DNA of 64,000 nucleotides from an uncultured Lachnospiraceae bacterium (GCA_902476265.1 CABSCP010000004.1:1-64000), one strand, 5' to 3'; shown: positions 25,673 through 35,905, numbered from the stretch's first letter. The notes: generated by a model from the letters alone, not told the origin. A program made the numbers and translations.

Positions 25673-26068
25673 TCAGATATCATCCTCTTCTTCAGTGCCA
25701 TCCAGGCAGTTTAAATATTCCAGAAACATGTTCAGGCGCTTTTTTGCTTTCACATACTTCAGAAGGTACACCACATAGGTCACCGCCAGGTAAAACAGGG
25801 TCACTGCCAGATAGAGGAACAGCACTTTTTTCCCAACCGCAACCAGGTCTATGGTATAAATCTCCGCCATTACCTTTTCAAAATTAAAACTCAGATAAGC
25901 GGCAAACCCAATTATGAATGCGGCTGTCACAATAATAAAGGACCATACGAGCTGCATGCCGATATAATCGCCTTTAAAATAGCCTGCCACCGCTCTGTCC
26001 TTTTTGCCGCCTTTGGCTTCATAGGATGCCATTTTCGTCATCCGCAGGACTTTTTCTTCGTTAATCAT
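25673..26068 (-). CDS. small two-TM membrane protein, function unknown
   Basis: A 131-residue protein starting MINEEKVLRMTKMASYE, with two TM helices (about 35-60 and 78-100) and an acidic C-terminus ending EEEDDI. The longer frame upstream runs into comF and is not needed. It precedes the polytopic protein by 13 nt, and both are cotranscribed towards cdaA. No enzymatic motif is visible. Confidence 0.7.
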   Translation of the reverse strand: MINEEKVLRMTKMASYEAKGGKKDRAVAGYFKGDYIGMQLVWSFIIVTAAFIIGFAAYLSFNFEKVMAEIYTIDLVAVGKKVLFLYLAVTLFYLAVTYVVYLLKYVKAKKRLNMFLEYLNCLDGTEEEDDI

Positions 26069-26109
26069 ACGGCCTCCTGTCCGCAGCCAAAGGCTGCTGT
26101 TTCTTTTCT

Positions 26110-26814
26110 TCAGGAAATCCCACTTCCAATGGAAAGCGCTGCAAAGTATACTCTCGACACACCGTGCCTCCTGCATTCTTTTGCCATTTCATCCACCGTG
26201 CTTCCCGTTGTATAGATATCGTCAATGATAACAATCGTATTTAATTTTACATCATTTTGTACTATATTGAAAGCTTTTTTCAAATTATTTTGACGTTCCC
26301 TCCCATCCAGAAGTTTCTGGGGCGCGGTGTTTTTTACCCGTCTTATCCAGTCGCTTTTCACCGGGATCCCCAGTCGTTTCCCGGCTTCCTCCGCGAGCAG
26401 CCGGGCCTGATTGTATCCGCGTTTTCTCATCCGGTCAGGATGCAGCGGCACGGGGATAAGCGCATCCGGCTTCCACTCCCTTATCTGTTTTCCCAGACGT
26501 TCCGCCATTTCTTTTCCCAGAAATTCGGCATATTCCCGGCGACCCCCGTATTTAAACCGATACACCGTGCTACGGATGCTGCCGTATTGATAGAGGGACA
26601 CCCCTCTCATATACTCATGTTTTTTATGCGCACAGTCGTAACAATATTCCTGCTGTGCATCCCTCAGCGCCTTTCCGCATTTCATACAGGCCGGCTGCGC
26701 CACATAGCGCAGTTTTTCTGCACATGCCGTGCAAATATACGCTCCGGCAGGTTTTACCGGACGATCACAGACCGGACACCTGCGCGGAAACAACAGATCT
26801 TTTAAATGGAACAA
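26110..26814 (-). CDS. comF: ComF-family amidophosphoribosyltransferase-like protein
   Basis: A 234-residue ComF. An N-terminal zinc finger (CPVC, CTAC, CMKC, CYDC between about 13 and 62) is followed by a PRTase domain with the PRPP loop VIIDDIYTTGSTVDEM. ComF proteins support natural transformation or fork-repair helicases. The gene starts with a probable TTG inside the last codons of recD2 (13-bp overlap), linking it to a DNA helicase. No other competence genes are in view. Confidence 0.88.
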   Translation of the reverse strand: MFHLKDLLFPRRCPVCDRPVKPAGAYICTACAEKLRYVAQPACMKCGKALRDAQQEYCYDCAHKKHEYMRGVSLYQYGSIRSTVYRFKYGGRREYAEFLGKEMAERLGKQIREWKPDALIPVPLHPDRMRKRGYNQARLLAEEAGKRLGIPVKSDWIRRVKNTAPQKLLDGRERQNNLKKAFNIVQNDVKLNTIVIIDDIYTTGSTVDEMAKECRRHGVSRVYFAALSIGSGIS

Positions 26815-29051
26815 GGCTCTCCTTCCAGCTCCCGTATTCTTTTGTCCAGACTGGTGAACCGCTTCGCTTCGCTGACGTTGGCAATCATCTCCTGCACCAC
26901 CTGACTGCTTCCCAGGATGGTGACGCAGTCCTTTGCACGGGTTACACCCGTATACAAAAGGTTGCGGTTAAACAGCATCCGCGGGCCGCCCATCAGCGGC
27001 ATAATGACCGCCGGGTATTCGCTCCCCTGGGATTTATGGATCGTGATGGCATAGGCCAGTTCCACTTCATCCATCTGTGCAAACCCATAGGTCACCCTGC
27101 GTTGTTCATCATATTCCACAATTACAGTCTGGGCATATTCGTTAATCTCCCGGATCACTCCCATATCGCCGTTAAAAATACCGACTCCCCTGTCTATGGG
27201 TATTCCATATCGGCTCACAACTTCCCACTCCAGCTGGTAGTTGTTTTTTGTCTGCATGACCTTATCCCCTTCCCGGTACAGAGTTTCCCCGATCTGGGCT
27301 TCTTTTTTGGAAGTATCCGCCGGATTCAGATAAGTCTGTAAAATCCCGTTTAAAGTCTCCACCCCCAGATTTCCTTTCCGCATCGGTGTCAGCACCTGGA
27401 TGTCAAAAGGATGTGCTTTCACATAGGGCGGCATTTTCTCGCTGATCAGCTGAACCATGTGCTTATAAATCACAGGAATGCTGTTTCTTTCCAGAAAAAA
27501 GAAATCCCGGCTTTTGTTATCCAGATTGATTTCTTCTCCCCGGTTGATGCGGTGGGCATTTACCACAATATCACTTTCTCCCGCCTGACGGAAAATTTTC
27601 TGCAGGCGCACCACCGGAAATACGCCGCTTTCTATGAGGTCGTGCAGCACCTGCCCCGGCCCAACGCTGGGCAGCTGGTTCACATCCCCTACCAGGATCA
27701 GTCTGGTTCCGGGGCTGACCGCTTTGAGCAGCGACTGGAAAAGATTGATATCCACCATGGACATTTCATCCACAATAATCACATCCGCTTCCAGGGGATT
27801 GTCCTCATTCCTCTCAAAACTGGCCTTCCTCCCTTCTTCCGGCATTGCGCCGGAAAGTTCCAGCATGCGGTGAATGGTCCTGGCCTCATAACCTGTGGCT
27901 TCCGTCATCCGCTTCGCCGCCCTGCCTGTAGGGGCCGCCAGAAAAAGATCCAATCCTTCCGCTTCAAAATAGCGGATCATCATATTGATGGTGGTGGTCT
28001 TTCCGGTTCCCGGTCCGCCGGTCAAAATAAGAATGCTGTTTTTAATACTCTCCATGACCGCCTGCTTCTGCAGTTCGTCCAGTTCCAGACCTTCTTTTTC
28101 CTGTATCTTTCCGATTTTGATATATATTTTTTCTTCTTCGGAGGGCAACATCTCCTCCTCGAAGGTCATGCTCAGATTCCGTTCGGAGAGCATCCGGGCG
28201 CAGGCCAGTTCCGCATAGTAAAAGCCGGAGGCATAGCAGAGGGTGTCCTCTCCTTCTTTTTTTACCACCAGTTTTTTATCCATGGCGAGATTGGGAATTT
28301 GATCCGCTACCGCTGATTCCGGCAGTCCCAGAAGCGCGGCAGCCCGGCGGATCAGCATATTGTCAGGCAGGTATACATGCCCTTCTCCTGTGGCCTGTAA
28401 TAAGGTATATAAAATACCGCTGCGGATCCGATAGTCCGAATCCGTATGTATTCCGATTTTCGCTGCCAGCTCATCCGCCTTTTTAAATCCTATCCCGTCA
28501 ATATCGTCCGCCAGCTGATATGGATTCTCTTCCAGAATCCCATACAATCTGGTCCCATAGGTATTATAAATTTTTACCGCAAGGGTATTGGATATCCCAT
28601 ATCTCTGCAAATAGACCATGGCTTCCCGCATTTCCCGCTTTTCTTCCATCTGCGCCGAAATGTCCATGGCCTTGCGCTCACTGATCCCTTTGATTTCCGC
28701 CAGCCGTTCCGGTTCCTCTTCAATAATGCGGAAGGTATCCGCTCCGAAACGTTTTACAATCCGGGCTGCCAGGGATGCGCCAATTCCTTTAACGGCCCCT
28801 GATCCCAGATATCGTTCCATGCCCGCAGCGTCCTCCGGCGAAACGAGACGAAAGGAATCCACCTTAAACTGGCTGCCATAGACCGCGTGTTCCGTGTAAG
28901 TTCCCGTCAGCTCCAGAATTTCCCCTTCGTCCAGCGCCTGGAACATGCCGACACAGGTCACTTCTTCTTCGCCCTTCAGTTCAAATACGGTGTATCCGTT
29001 GTCCGTATTCCTGTATATGATATGAGAAACAAATCCTTTTATCTGTTCCAA
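26802..29051 (-). CDS. recD2: RecD2-type ATP-dependent 5'-3' DNA helicase
   Basis: A 749-residue RecD2. An N-terminal OB-like and helix-hairpin-helix part (about 1-190) precedes the SF1B helicase core with Walker A GGPGTGKTTT, Walker B VDEMSM and the C-terminal motif AITIHKSQGSEYP. RecD2 acts without RecBC in replication-fork repair. It lies downstream of an mreB-like gene and overlaps comF. Confidence 0.93.
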   Translation of the reverse strand: MEQIKGFVSHIIYRNTDNGYTVFELKGEEEVTCVGMFQALDEGEILELTGTYTEHAVYGSQFKVDSFRLVSPEDAAGMERYLGSGAVKGIGASLAARIVKRFGADTFRIIEEEPERLAEIKGISERKAMDISAQMEEKREMREAMVYLQRYGISNTLAVKIYNTYGTRLYGILEENPYQLADDIDGIGFKKADELAAKIGIHTDSDYRIRSGILYTLLQATGEGHVYLPDNMLIRRAAALLGLPESAVADQIPNLAMDKKLVVKKEGEDTLCYASGFYYAELACARMLSERNLSMTFEEEMLPSEEEKIYIKIGKIQEKEGLELDELQKQAVMESIKNSILILTGGPGTGKTTTINMMIRYFEAEGLDLFLAAPTGRAAKRMTEATGYEARTIHRMLELSGAMPEEGRKASFERNEDNPLEADVIIVDEMSMVDINLFQSLLKAVSPGTRLILVGDVNQLPSVGPGQVLHDLIESGVFPVVRLQKIFRQAGESDIVVNAHRINRGEEINLDNKSRDFFFLERNSIPVIYKHMVQLISEKMPPYVKAHPFDIQVLTPMRKGNLGVETLNGILQTYLNPADTSKKEAQIGETLYREGDKVMQTKNNYQLEWEVVSRYGIPIDRGVGIFNGDMGVIREINEYAQTVIVEYDEQRRVTYGFAQMDEVELAYAITIHKSQGSEYPAVIMPLMGGPRMLFNRNLLYTGVTRAKDCVTILGSSQVVQEMIANVSEAKRFTSLDKRIRELEGEPCSI

Positions 29052-29108
29052 ATGTTTCCTCCGCGCCCGAAATGGTTAACATAATTCTATTTCAAACTAC
29101 ACATATGC

Positions 29109-29136
29109 AAAAAGGGCCGCCCGTTAAAGGCAGCCC
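29109..29136 (-). terminator. intrinsic terminator downstream of the mreB-like gene
   Basis: On the minus strand GGGCTGCC pairs with GGCGGCCC (one G-U pair), followed by TTTTTG. It lies about 170 nt past the stop codon. I see no gene in the intervening stretch. Confidence 0.8.
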
Positions 29137-29309
29137 GTACTTTCAATCATCCGCTGTCCGGTCCTGATAATCTGTTCTCAAAATCCGGGCGCTATGCGCA
29201 CACAAACTTCGGAAACGGACTACCTGCTTCAGTCAGCGCTGCTGATTCTATCTCTGGAAGTGTGCTTTAAGGACTTCCCGTCACCCCAGATTTCTGACAA
29301 ATTCATCCG

Positions 29310-30299
29310 TCAATCGCGGTATCCGCCCAGAAACTCCACATATTTCCCGGTTCCGATCGCCACTGCCGTCATAGGGTCTTCCGCTGTCATGGTGTTGATT
29401 CCTGTCCGGTCAGCAATCAGCTCTTCCAGTCCGCGCAGCAGGCTGCCGCCTCCGGTCAGAACAATTCCTCTGTCCGCAATATCGGCAGCGAGTTCCGGAG
29501 GTGTTTTCTCCAGAACGCTGTGAATGGCCTCCACAATCTGCATAGTGGATTCCTTCAGCGCCTCTTCCGTCTCTTCGGAAGAAACGGTGATCGTTTTGGG
29601 CAGGCCTGTCACCAGGTTACGCCCTCTGACATCCATATAATCCGGCTCCGGACGTTTGAATGCGGAACCGATCTTAATCTTAATATCTTCGGCAGTTCTC
29701 TCACCGATCAGCAGGTTATGTTTCTTACGCATGTAACGCACAATCGCTTCGTCGAAATCGTCTCCGGCGATCTTGATGGAGGCGCTGACAACTGTACCTC
29801 CCAGAGAAATGACTGCAATATCCGATGTACCACCGCCGATATCCACGATCATATTGCCGCAGGGCCTGGAAATATCAATCCCGGCGCCGATTGCCGCTGC
29901 AATCGGCTCCTCAATGATGGAAACCTCACGCGCGCCTGCCTGATATGTGGCATCCTCAACAGCCTTCTTCTCCACTTCCGTCACACCGCTGGGCACACAT
30001 ACCGCAATTCTGGGACGGCGGAACGTCTTCTTGCCCAGCGCCTTCTGGATGAAATATTTCATCATCTTCTCGGTAACCGTATAGTCCGAAATGACACCCT
30101 GGCGCAGTGGTCTCACCGCCACAATATTGCCCGGCGTGCGTCCCAGCATCAGGCGCGCATCCTCGCCGATTGCCTTGATCTTATTGGTATCCCTGTCAAA
30201 TGCCACAACGGAAGGCTCTTTTAATACAACGCCTTTCCCTCTTATATAAACCAGAATGCTGGCCGTTCCCAAGTCAATACCGATATCAGTATACTGCAT
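29310..30299 (-). CDS. mreB: MreB/Mbl-family rod-shape actin homolog
   Basis: A 329-residue bacterial actin. Phosphate loops DLGTASILVYI and DIGGGTSDIAV and the adenosine motif GGGSLLRGLEEL are present. It guides lateral cell-wall synthesis beneath the membrane. Neither mreC nor mreD is adjacent, so it may be an Mbl-like paralog. The start follows AAGGAGATTTGG. Length is usual for the family. Confidence 0.92.
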   Translation of the reverse strand: MQYTDIGIDLGTASILVYIRGKGVVLKEPSVVAFDRDTNKIKAIGEDARLMLGRTPGNIVAVRPLRQGVISDYTVTEKMMKYFIQKALGKKTFRRPRIAVCVPSGVTEVEKKAVEDATYQAGAREVSIIEEPIAAAIGAGIDISRPCGNMIVDIGGGTSDIAVISLGGTVVSASIKIAGDDFDEAIVRYMRKKHNLLIGERTAEDIKIKIGSAFKRPEPDYMDVRGRNLVTGLPKTITVSSEETEEALKESTMQIVEAIHSVLEKTPPELAADIADRGIVLTGGGSLLRGLEELIADRTGINTMTAEDPMTAVAIGTGKYVEFLGGYRD

Positions 30300-30463
30300 A
30301 TTCCAAATCTCCTTCCATCCGTATCCAAACGCATCCCCGCGTTCAAATCATTCCCAATTCCACCCTATATTAATCAGTCACAATCGTCATTACATGAATA
30401 TGATCCCGCAAACCGGATTTCACATCAGGGCGCACTCCACCCTGTTTCTGATAGTCCGCGTTC

Positions 30464-30469
30464 ATTATA
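30464..30469 (-). promoter_or_regulatory. putative -10 box of the mreB-like gene
   Basis: TATAAT on the minus strand in the uvrA-mreB gap, about 165 nt before the start codon. No clear -35 (TTCCCA at 17 bp). The rest of the 246-bp gap shows nothing else I can support. Confidence 0.4.
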
Positions 30470-30545
30470 GCGTAAAACCACCCGGATGGGAAGAGGATTC
30501 ATAAAATTTTAAATATTTTTGCCCGCAAAAAAACCTGTGGGACGC

Positions 30546-33410
30546 CTATCTGTCCCTCTCCAACATTTTTTTCACATAATGTCCCGTATAGGATATCGGG
30601 CATTCCGCCACTTCCTCGGGAGTGCCTTTTGCAATGACTGTGCCGCCGTTCAGACCGCCTTCGGGGCCGATATCAATGAGATAATCCGCTGTTTTGATGA
30701 CATCCAGGTTATGTTCAATTACCACAACCGTGTTGCCGCCTTCCGTAAGCCGGTGCAGAATCTCTATCAGCTTGTGCACATCCGCAAAATGCAGCCCTGT
30801 AGTGGGTTCATCCAGAATATAGATGGTTTTGCCGGTGCTGCGTCTGGACAGTTCCGTGGCCAGTTTGATCCGCTGGGCTTCGCCGCCGGAGAGTTCGGTG
30901 GAAGGCTGTCCCAGTTTTACATAGGAAAGGCCCACATCATAAAGGGTCTGGATTTTCCGTTGGATGCTGGGCACATTTTCAAAAAAGGTCAGCGCCTCCT
31001 CCACCGTCATATCCAAAACATCATAGATACTCTTTCCTTTATACTTTACATCCAGCGTTTCACGATTGTAACGCTTCCCTCCGCAGACTTCACAGGGCAC
31101 ATAAACATCCGGTAAAAAATGCATCTCAATTTTAATGATTCCGTCGCCGCCGCAGGCCTCACATCGTCCGCCTTTCACATTAAAGCTGAACCTGCCCTTT
31201 TTATATCCCTTCGCTTTCGCATCCGCAGTAGAAGCGAACAGATCGCGGATCATATCAAAAACGCCGGTATAGGTCGCCGGATTGGAACGGGGCGTCCTTC
31301 CGATGGGTGACTGGTCGATATCAATCACCTTATCCAGCTGGTCGATTCCGTCTATTCCCGCATGTTTTCCGGGAATACACCTCGCCCTGTTCAGATCCCT
31401 GGCCAGCCGTTTGTAAAGGATTTCATTCACCAGAGACGACTTGCCGGAACCGGAAACTCCGGTCACACAGGTGAACACGCCCAGCGGAAAATCCACATCA
31501 ATCTTTTTCAAATTGTTTTCCGCAGCCCCTCTGACTTTCAGCCAGCCTGCAGGCGAGCGGCGCACCTCCGGAATGGGGATCTTCACAGCCCCGCTCAAAT
31601 ACTGCCCCGTAATGGAATCCGGTACCTTCATGATATCATCCACCGTACCACAGGCGATGACTTTTCCGCCGTGAGAGCCGGCTCCCGGTCCGATATCCAC
31701 CACATAGTCCGCAGCGCGCATGGTATCTTCATCATGTTCCACAACGATCAGCGTATTTCCCAAATCCCGCAGATTTTTCAATGTGTTAAGCAGCTTGTCA
31801 TTATCTCTCTGGTGTAGGCCAATGCTGGGTTCGTCCAGGATATAGCAGACCCCTACCAGACCGGATCCGATCTGGGTAGCCAGCCGGATCCGCTGCGCCT
31901 CCCCGCCGGATAAAGTTCCCGTGGCTCTGGAAAGCGATAAATATTCCAGCCCCACATCGATCAAAAATCCCACCCGGGCCCGGATTTCCTTTAAAATCTG
32001 GCTTCCGATCAGCTCCTGCTGATGGGTCAGTTTCATATTTTTTATGAATTCATTCAGTTCTCCGATAAACATGGAGGTCACTTCATAAATATTCTTATCG
32101 CAGACGGTGACGGCCAGCGCCTCTTTTTTCAGTCTCTGCCCCTTACAGAGCTTACAGGGCGTAATCCGCATGAAAGTCTCATATTCCTGTTTCATGACAT
32201 CGGAAGACGTTTCCCTGTATTTGCGCTGTACATTTTTTGTCAGCCCCTCAAATGCGATGGGGTATTCCCCTTTTCCTCTCTGCCCTTCATAATAAACCGT
32301 CACTTCCCTGCCGCCGGTTCCGTTGATGAGCAAATCCTGGATTTCCAGAGGATAATCCTGAAATGGGGTGTCCAGGCTGAATCCATATTCTCTGGCCAGC
32401 GCCTGCAAAATTGCGTTTGCAAAGGAACCCGGCTGGTTGCAGCTCTGCCAGCCCATCACGGTAATTGCGCCGTCGTTAATGCTCAAAGACCGGTCGGGAA
32501 TCATCAGCTCCGGATCAAATTCCATTCTGTATCCCAGACCAAAACATTCCGGACAGGCTCCGAAAGGATTATTGAAGGAAAAACTTCTCGGTTCAATTTC
32601 ATCTACGCTGATTCCGCAGTCCGGGCAGGAAAAGCTCTGGCTGAAGGTGAGCATTTCTCCGTCGGATCCAAAGCGGTCCACAAATAAAAGCCCTTCTGCA
32701 AGCGCCAGCACATTTTCAATGGAATCCGTCAACCGCCGTTCAATTCCCGGTTTCACGATCAGACGGTCCACAACGATTTCTATATTATGCTTGATATTTT
32801 TATCCAGCTTGATCTCTTCGGAAAGTTCATACAGATTTCCGTCGATGCGCACCCGGACATAACCGCTGCGCGCTGCGCGCTCCAGCACCTTTTCATGACG
32901 CCCCTTGCGGCCTCTCACCACCGGCGCCAGAAGCTGGATCCTCGTCCCCTCCGGCAGCGCCATGATCTGATCCACCATCTGGTCCACACTCTGCTTTTTG
33001 ATTTCTTTTCCGCAGTTGGGGCAATGGGGAATTCCGATTCTGGCATACAGGAGACGGAAATAGTCATATATTTCGGTCACGGTTCCGACTGTGGAACGGG
33101 GATTTCGGTTGGTGGATTTCTGGTCAATGGAAATCGCCGGGGAAAGCCCCTCGATTTTTTCCACATTCGGCTTCTCCATCTGTCCCAGGAACTGTCTGGC
33201 ATAGGAGGACAGAGATTCCATATAACGCCGCTGCCCTTCCGCATAAATGGTGTCAAAAGCCAGAGAGGATTTCCCCGAGCCGGACAATCCGGTTAAAACC
33301 ACCAGCGCATCCCGGGGAATATCCACGTCTACATTTTTCAGGTTATGTTCATTCGCTCCCCGGATCCGGATGCAGTTTTTCCGGGAGAGCATCTTCTTTG
33401 CTTCGTCCAT
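30546..33410 (-). CDS. uvrA: excinuclease ABC subunit A
   Basis: A 954-residue UvrA, the damage-recognition ATPase of nucleotide excision repair. Two ABC modules have Walker A GLSGSGKSS and GVSGSGKSS and signatures LSGGEAQR (twice). Zinc-finger Cys pairs occur at CPNCGKE, CPDCG with CPEC, and CEACGGDG with CEVCGG. Full length. It is 15 nt downstream of uvrB, so both are expressed from the promoter with a LexA box upstream of uvrB. Confidence 0.97.
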   Translation of the reverse strand: MDEAKKMLSRKNCIRIRGANEHNLKNVDVDIPRDALVVLTGLSGSGKSSLAFDTIYAEGQRRYMESLSSYARQFLGQMEKPNVEKIEGLSPAISIDQKSTNRNPRSTVGTVTEIYDYFRLLYARIGIPHCPNCGKEIKKQSVDQMVDQIMALPEGTRIQLLAPVVRGRKGRHEKVLERAARSGYVRVRIDGNLYELSEEIKLDKNIKHNIEIVVDRLIVKPGIERRLTDSIENVLALAEGLLFVDRFGSDGEMLTFSQSFSCPDCGISVDEIEPRSFSFNNPFGACPECFGLGYRMEFDPELMIPDRSLSINDGAITVMGWQSCNQPGSFANAILQALAREYGFSLDTPFQDYPLEIQDLLINGTGGREVTVYYEGQRGKGEYPIAFEGLTKNVQRKYRETSSDVMKQEYETFMRITPCKLCKGQRLKKEALAVTVCDKNIYEVTSMFIGELNEFIKNMKLTHQQELIGSQILKEIRARVGFLIDVGLEYLSLSRATGTLSGGEAQRIRLATQIGSGLVGVCYILDEPSIGLHQRDNDKLLNTLKNLRDLGNTLIVVEHDEDTMRAADYVVDIGPGAGSHGGKVIACGTVDDIMKVPDSITGQYLSGAVKIPIPEVRRSPAGWLKVRGAAENNLKKIDVDFPLGVFTCVTGVSGSGKSSLVNEILYKRLARDLNRARCIPGKHAGIDGIDQLDKVIDIDQSPIGRTPRSNPATYTGVFDMIRDLFASTADAKAKGYKKGRFSFNVKGGRCEACGGDGIIKIEMHFLPDVYVPCEVCGGKRYNRETLDVKYKGKSIYDVLDMTVEEALTFFENVPSIQRKIQTLYDVGLSYVKLGQPSTELSGGEAQRIKLATELSRRSTGKTIYILDEPTTGLHFADVHKLIEILHRLTEGGNTVVVIEHNLDVIKTADYLIDIGPEGGLNGGTVIAKGTPEEVAECPISYTGHYVKKMLERDR

Positions 33411-33425
33411 TTCTTCTCCTTTTTC

Positions 33426-35480
33426 TCAGTCTTTTTCCATATCGGCCAACGCTTTTTTCAGCTCCACCATCTTATCACGCAGCTCTGCGGCGGCTTCAAA
33501 GTTCAAATCGGCGGCAGCCCGCTTCATCTTTTTCTGCACTTCTCCGATCAGTTTCTCCAATTCCTTACGGTCCATGGATTCCAGATCTTTTTCAAACTTC
33601 ACTTCTTCTGCCGCAATTTCCTTTGATATACTGATGAGATCTCGGACAGCTTTTTTAATGGTCTGCGGCGTAATCCCATGCTCTTCGTTATATTTTTGCT
33701 GAATTTCCCGGCGTCGGTTCGTCTCTTCAATGGCCGCACGCATGGAATCCGTAACGGTGTCCGCATACATGATGACGTGGCCTTCCGCATTTCTCGCCGC
33801 ACGTCCTACCGTCTGGATCAGCGATGTCTCCGAACGTAAGAACCCCTCTTTATCCGCGTCCAGAATCGCCACCAGGGATATTTCCGGAATATCCAGTCCT
33901 TCTCTGAGCAGGTTAATCCCCACCAGCACATCAAAAACATCCAGCCGCATATCCCGGATAATCTCCGCCCGTTCCAGAGTGTCGATGTCGGAATGCAAAT
34001 ACTTCACCCGGATTCCCACTTCCCTCATGTAATCGGTCAGATCCTCCGCCATCCTCTTGGTCAATGTGGTGATTAAAATCTTATTATGCCTCGCGGTTTC
34101 TTTTTTCACTTCCGCAATCAAATCATCAATCTGTCCCTCCACAGGACGCACTTCGATCTTGGGATCCAGCAGCCCGGTGGGGCGGATGATCTGTTCCGTG
34201 CGCAGAAGTTCATGTTCCGCTTCATACACATTGGGCGTAGCGGAAACAAACATCATTTGATCGATATGGCTTTCAAATTCTTCAAAGTTCAGCGGTCTGT
34301 TATCCAGCGCAGACGGCAGACGGAATCCATAATCTACCAACGTCTGCTTTCTTGACCTGTCGCCGGCATACATTCCGCGGATCTGCGGAATTGTAATGTG
34401 AGATTCATCAATAATGATCAGGTAATCCTCCTTAAAGAAGTCCAAAAGTGTAAACGGCGGCGCTCCTTCCGGCATACCGTTCAAATGTCGGGAGTAGTTT
34501 TCAATTCCGGAGCAGAATCCGGTTTCCCGCATCATTTCAATATCAAAATTAGTCCGCTCGGCTATCCTCTGGGCTTCCAGCAGCTTGTCCTCTCCTTTAA
34601 AAAAGCGGATGCGCTCTTCCAGTTCCTTTTCAATTTCGTCGCAGGCTCTGTTGATCTGTTCCTGGGGCACCACGTAATGAGAGGCAGGGAAGATGATCAC
34701 GTGTTCCAGTATTTTATGAACCTGTCCGTTCAGCGGATCCACTTCCGCAATCCGGTCTATTTCGTCTCCGAAAAATTCCACCCGGATGATATTTTCGCTG
34801 CCCTGGGCGGGATTGATTTCAATTACATCCCCCCGTACCCGGAAGCATCCGCGATTTAAATCCATATCATTGCGGTCATACTGGATCGCCACCAAAGCCC
34901 GCAGCACATCGTCCCGGTCCTTCTGCATTCCCGGACGCAGGGAAACGCTCATGCCCGAGAATTCTTCCGGAGAACCCAGGCCAAAAATACAGGATACACT
35001 GGCAACCACGACAACGTCCCTGCGCTCGGACAGAGACGCTGTGGCCGAAAGGCGCAGCTTATCTATTTCATCGTTGATGGCGGAGTCCTTTGCGATGTAA
35101 GTGTCTGTAGAAGGCACATAGGCTTCCGGCTGGTAATAATCATAGTAGGACACAAAATACTCCACCGCGTTCTCCGGGAAAAACTCCTTAAACTCGCTGT
35201 AAAGCTGGCCTGCCAGGGTTTTGTTGTGGGCGATGATGAGGGTTGGTTTGTTTAATGCCTGGATGACATTGGCCATGGTAAAGGTCTTGCCGGAACCGGT
35301 GACGCCCAGTAAAGTCTGGAATTGGTTGCCTTCCTTGAAGCCTTTTACCAGGGCTTCGATCGCCTGCGGCTGGTCGCCGGTGGGCTGGTATTCACTGTGT
35401 AATTTGAAACCGGCATCGCTTTTTATACCGGTCTCATGAGCAAGCAGCGGAGCGGATTGCGAATGTCCTTGATTATTCAT
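33426..35480 (-). CDS. uvrB: excinuclease ABC subunit B
   Basis: A 684-residue UvrB helicase-like subunit that verifies damage and recruits UvrC. Walker A GVTGSGKT, the beta-hairpin YYDYYQPEAYVP, helicase motif IDESH and the C-terminal UVR domain (about 640-680) are intact. The ribosome site AAGGAGG precedes the ATG. The leader contains a terminator-like hairpin next to the ribosome site and a LexA box further upstream. Confidence 0.97.
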   Translation of the reverse strand: MNNQGHSQSAPLLAHETGIKSDAGFKLHSEYQPTGDQPQAIEALVKGFKEGNQFQTLLGVTGSGKTFTMANVIQALNKPTLIIAHNKTLAGQLYSEFKEFFPENAVEYFVSYYDYYQPEAYVPSTDTYIAKDSAINDEIDKLRLSATASLSERRDVVVVASVSCIFGLGSPEEFSGMSVSLRPGMQKDRDDVLRALVAIQYDRNDMDLNRGCFRVRGDVIEINPAQGSENIIRVEFFGDEIDRIAEVDPLNGQVHKILEHVIIFPASHYVVPQEQINRACDEIEKELEERIRFFKGEDKLLEAQRIAERTNFDIEMMRETGFCSGIENYSRHLNGMPEGAPPFTLLDFFKEDYLIIIDESHITIPQIRGMYAGDRSRKQTLVDYGFRLPSALDNRPLNFEEFESHIDQMMFVSATPNVYEAEHELLRTEQIIRPTGLLDPKIEVRPVEGQIDDLIAEVKKETARHNKILITTLTKRMAEDLTDYMREVGIRVKYLHSDIDTLERAEIIRDMRLDVFDVLVGINLLREGLDIPEISLVAILDADKEGFLRSETSLIQTVGRAARNAEGHVIMYADTVTDSMRAAIEETNRRREIQQKYNEEHGITPQTIKKAVRDLISISKEIAAEEVKFEKDLESMDRKELEKLIGEVQKKMKRAAADLNFEAAAELRDKMVELKKALADMEKD

Positions 35481-35510
35481 GTTGTGTTTTTACCTCCTTG
35501 GTGACCCTGA

Positions 35511-35575
35511 AAAAAGTTCGAGTATATGCCCGAAATTCGTAATCTGACGCCATTTTGCCCTGGCATATACTCGAA
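35511..35575 (-). terminator. terminator-like hairpin in the uvrB leader
   Basis: On the minus strand TTCGAGTATATGCC and GGCATATACTCGAA form a perfect 14-bp stem around a 31-nt loop, followed by CTTTTTT. It lies between the putative promoter and the uvrB ribosome site (AAGGAGG), so it could stop leader transcripts (attenuation). A repeated palindromic element is the alternative. Confidence 0.6.
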
Positions 35576-35707
35576 TTTTTGCTATATTATGAATGAAAGT
35601 CACTAAAACCTGTTGAAATTAGTATTCCTAAAGGTCACTAAATGATACAGAGACTGCCTGGCAGTCCTTTCCCTTTGCATCACTCTGAACAAGTTGTCCC
35701 TTGTTGA

Positions 35708-35759
35708 ATTATAACATGGACAGAACAAAAAGTATAGCCACAAGATGAACGTTTGTTCT
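35708..35759 (-). promoter_or_regulatory. uvrBA promoter with LexA (SOS) box
   Basis: TGAACGTTTGTTCT (35746-35759) fits the Gram-positive LexA core GAAC-N4-GTTC. Downstream on the minus strand is an extended -10, TGTTATAAT, with TATAAT at 35713-35708. The distance puts the box at about -45 to -58. No good -35 is seen. The rest of the gap to ctpA (35760-35905) has a GC-rich hairpin but no gene. Confidence 0.65.
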
Positions 35760-35905
35760 TTTTCCTGATCCTATATTTTTTCATAAGGTTCGAAACATTA
35801 ACAGGATTTGCCCAAAAGCGGCTATGAAATACAGGAAGCGGCAGCCCCTTCTCTTTCCTTCCGGGACCGCCGCCGCATCTGATGTTCCATTCTCATTTCT
35901 TCTTT

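Noticed and set aside
29140..29309. Small gene or RNA after the mreB-like gene
   Set aside because: The frames there are short and without ribosome sites, and no conserved structure is recognised.
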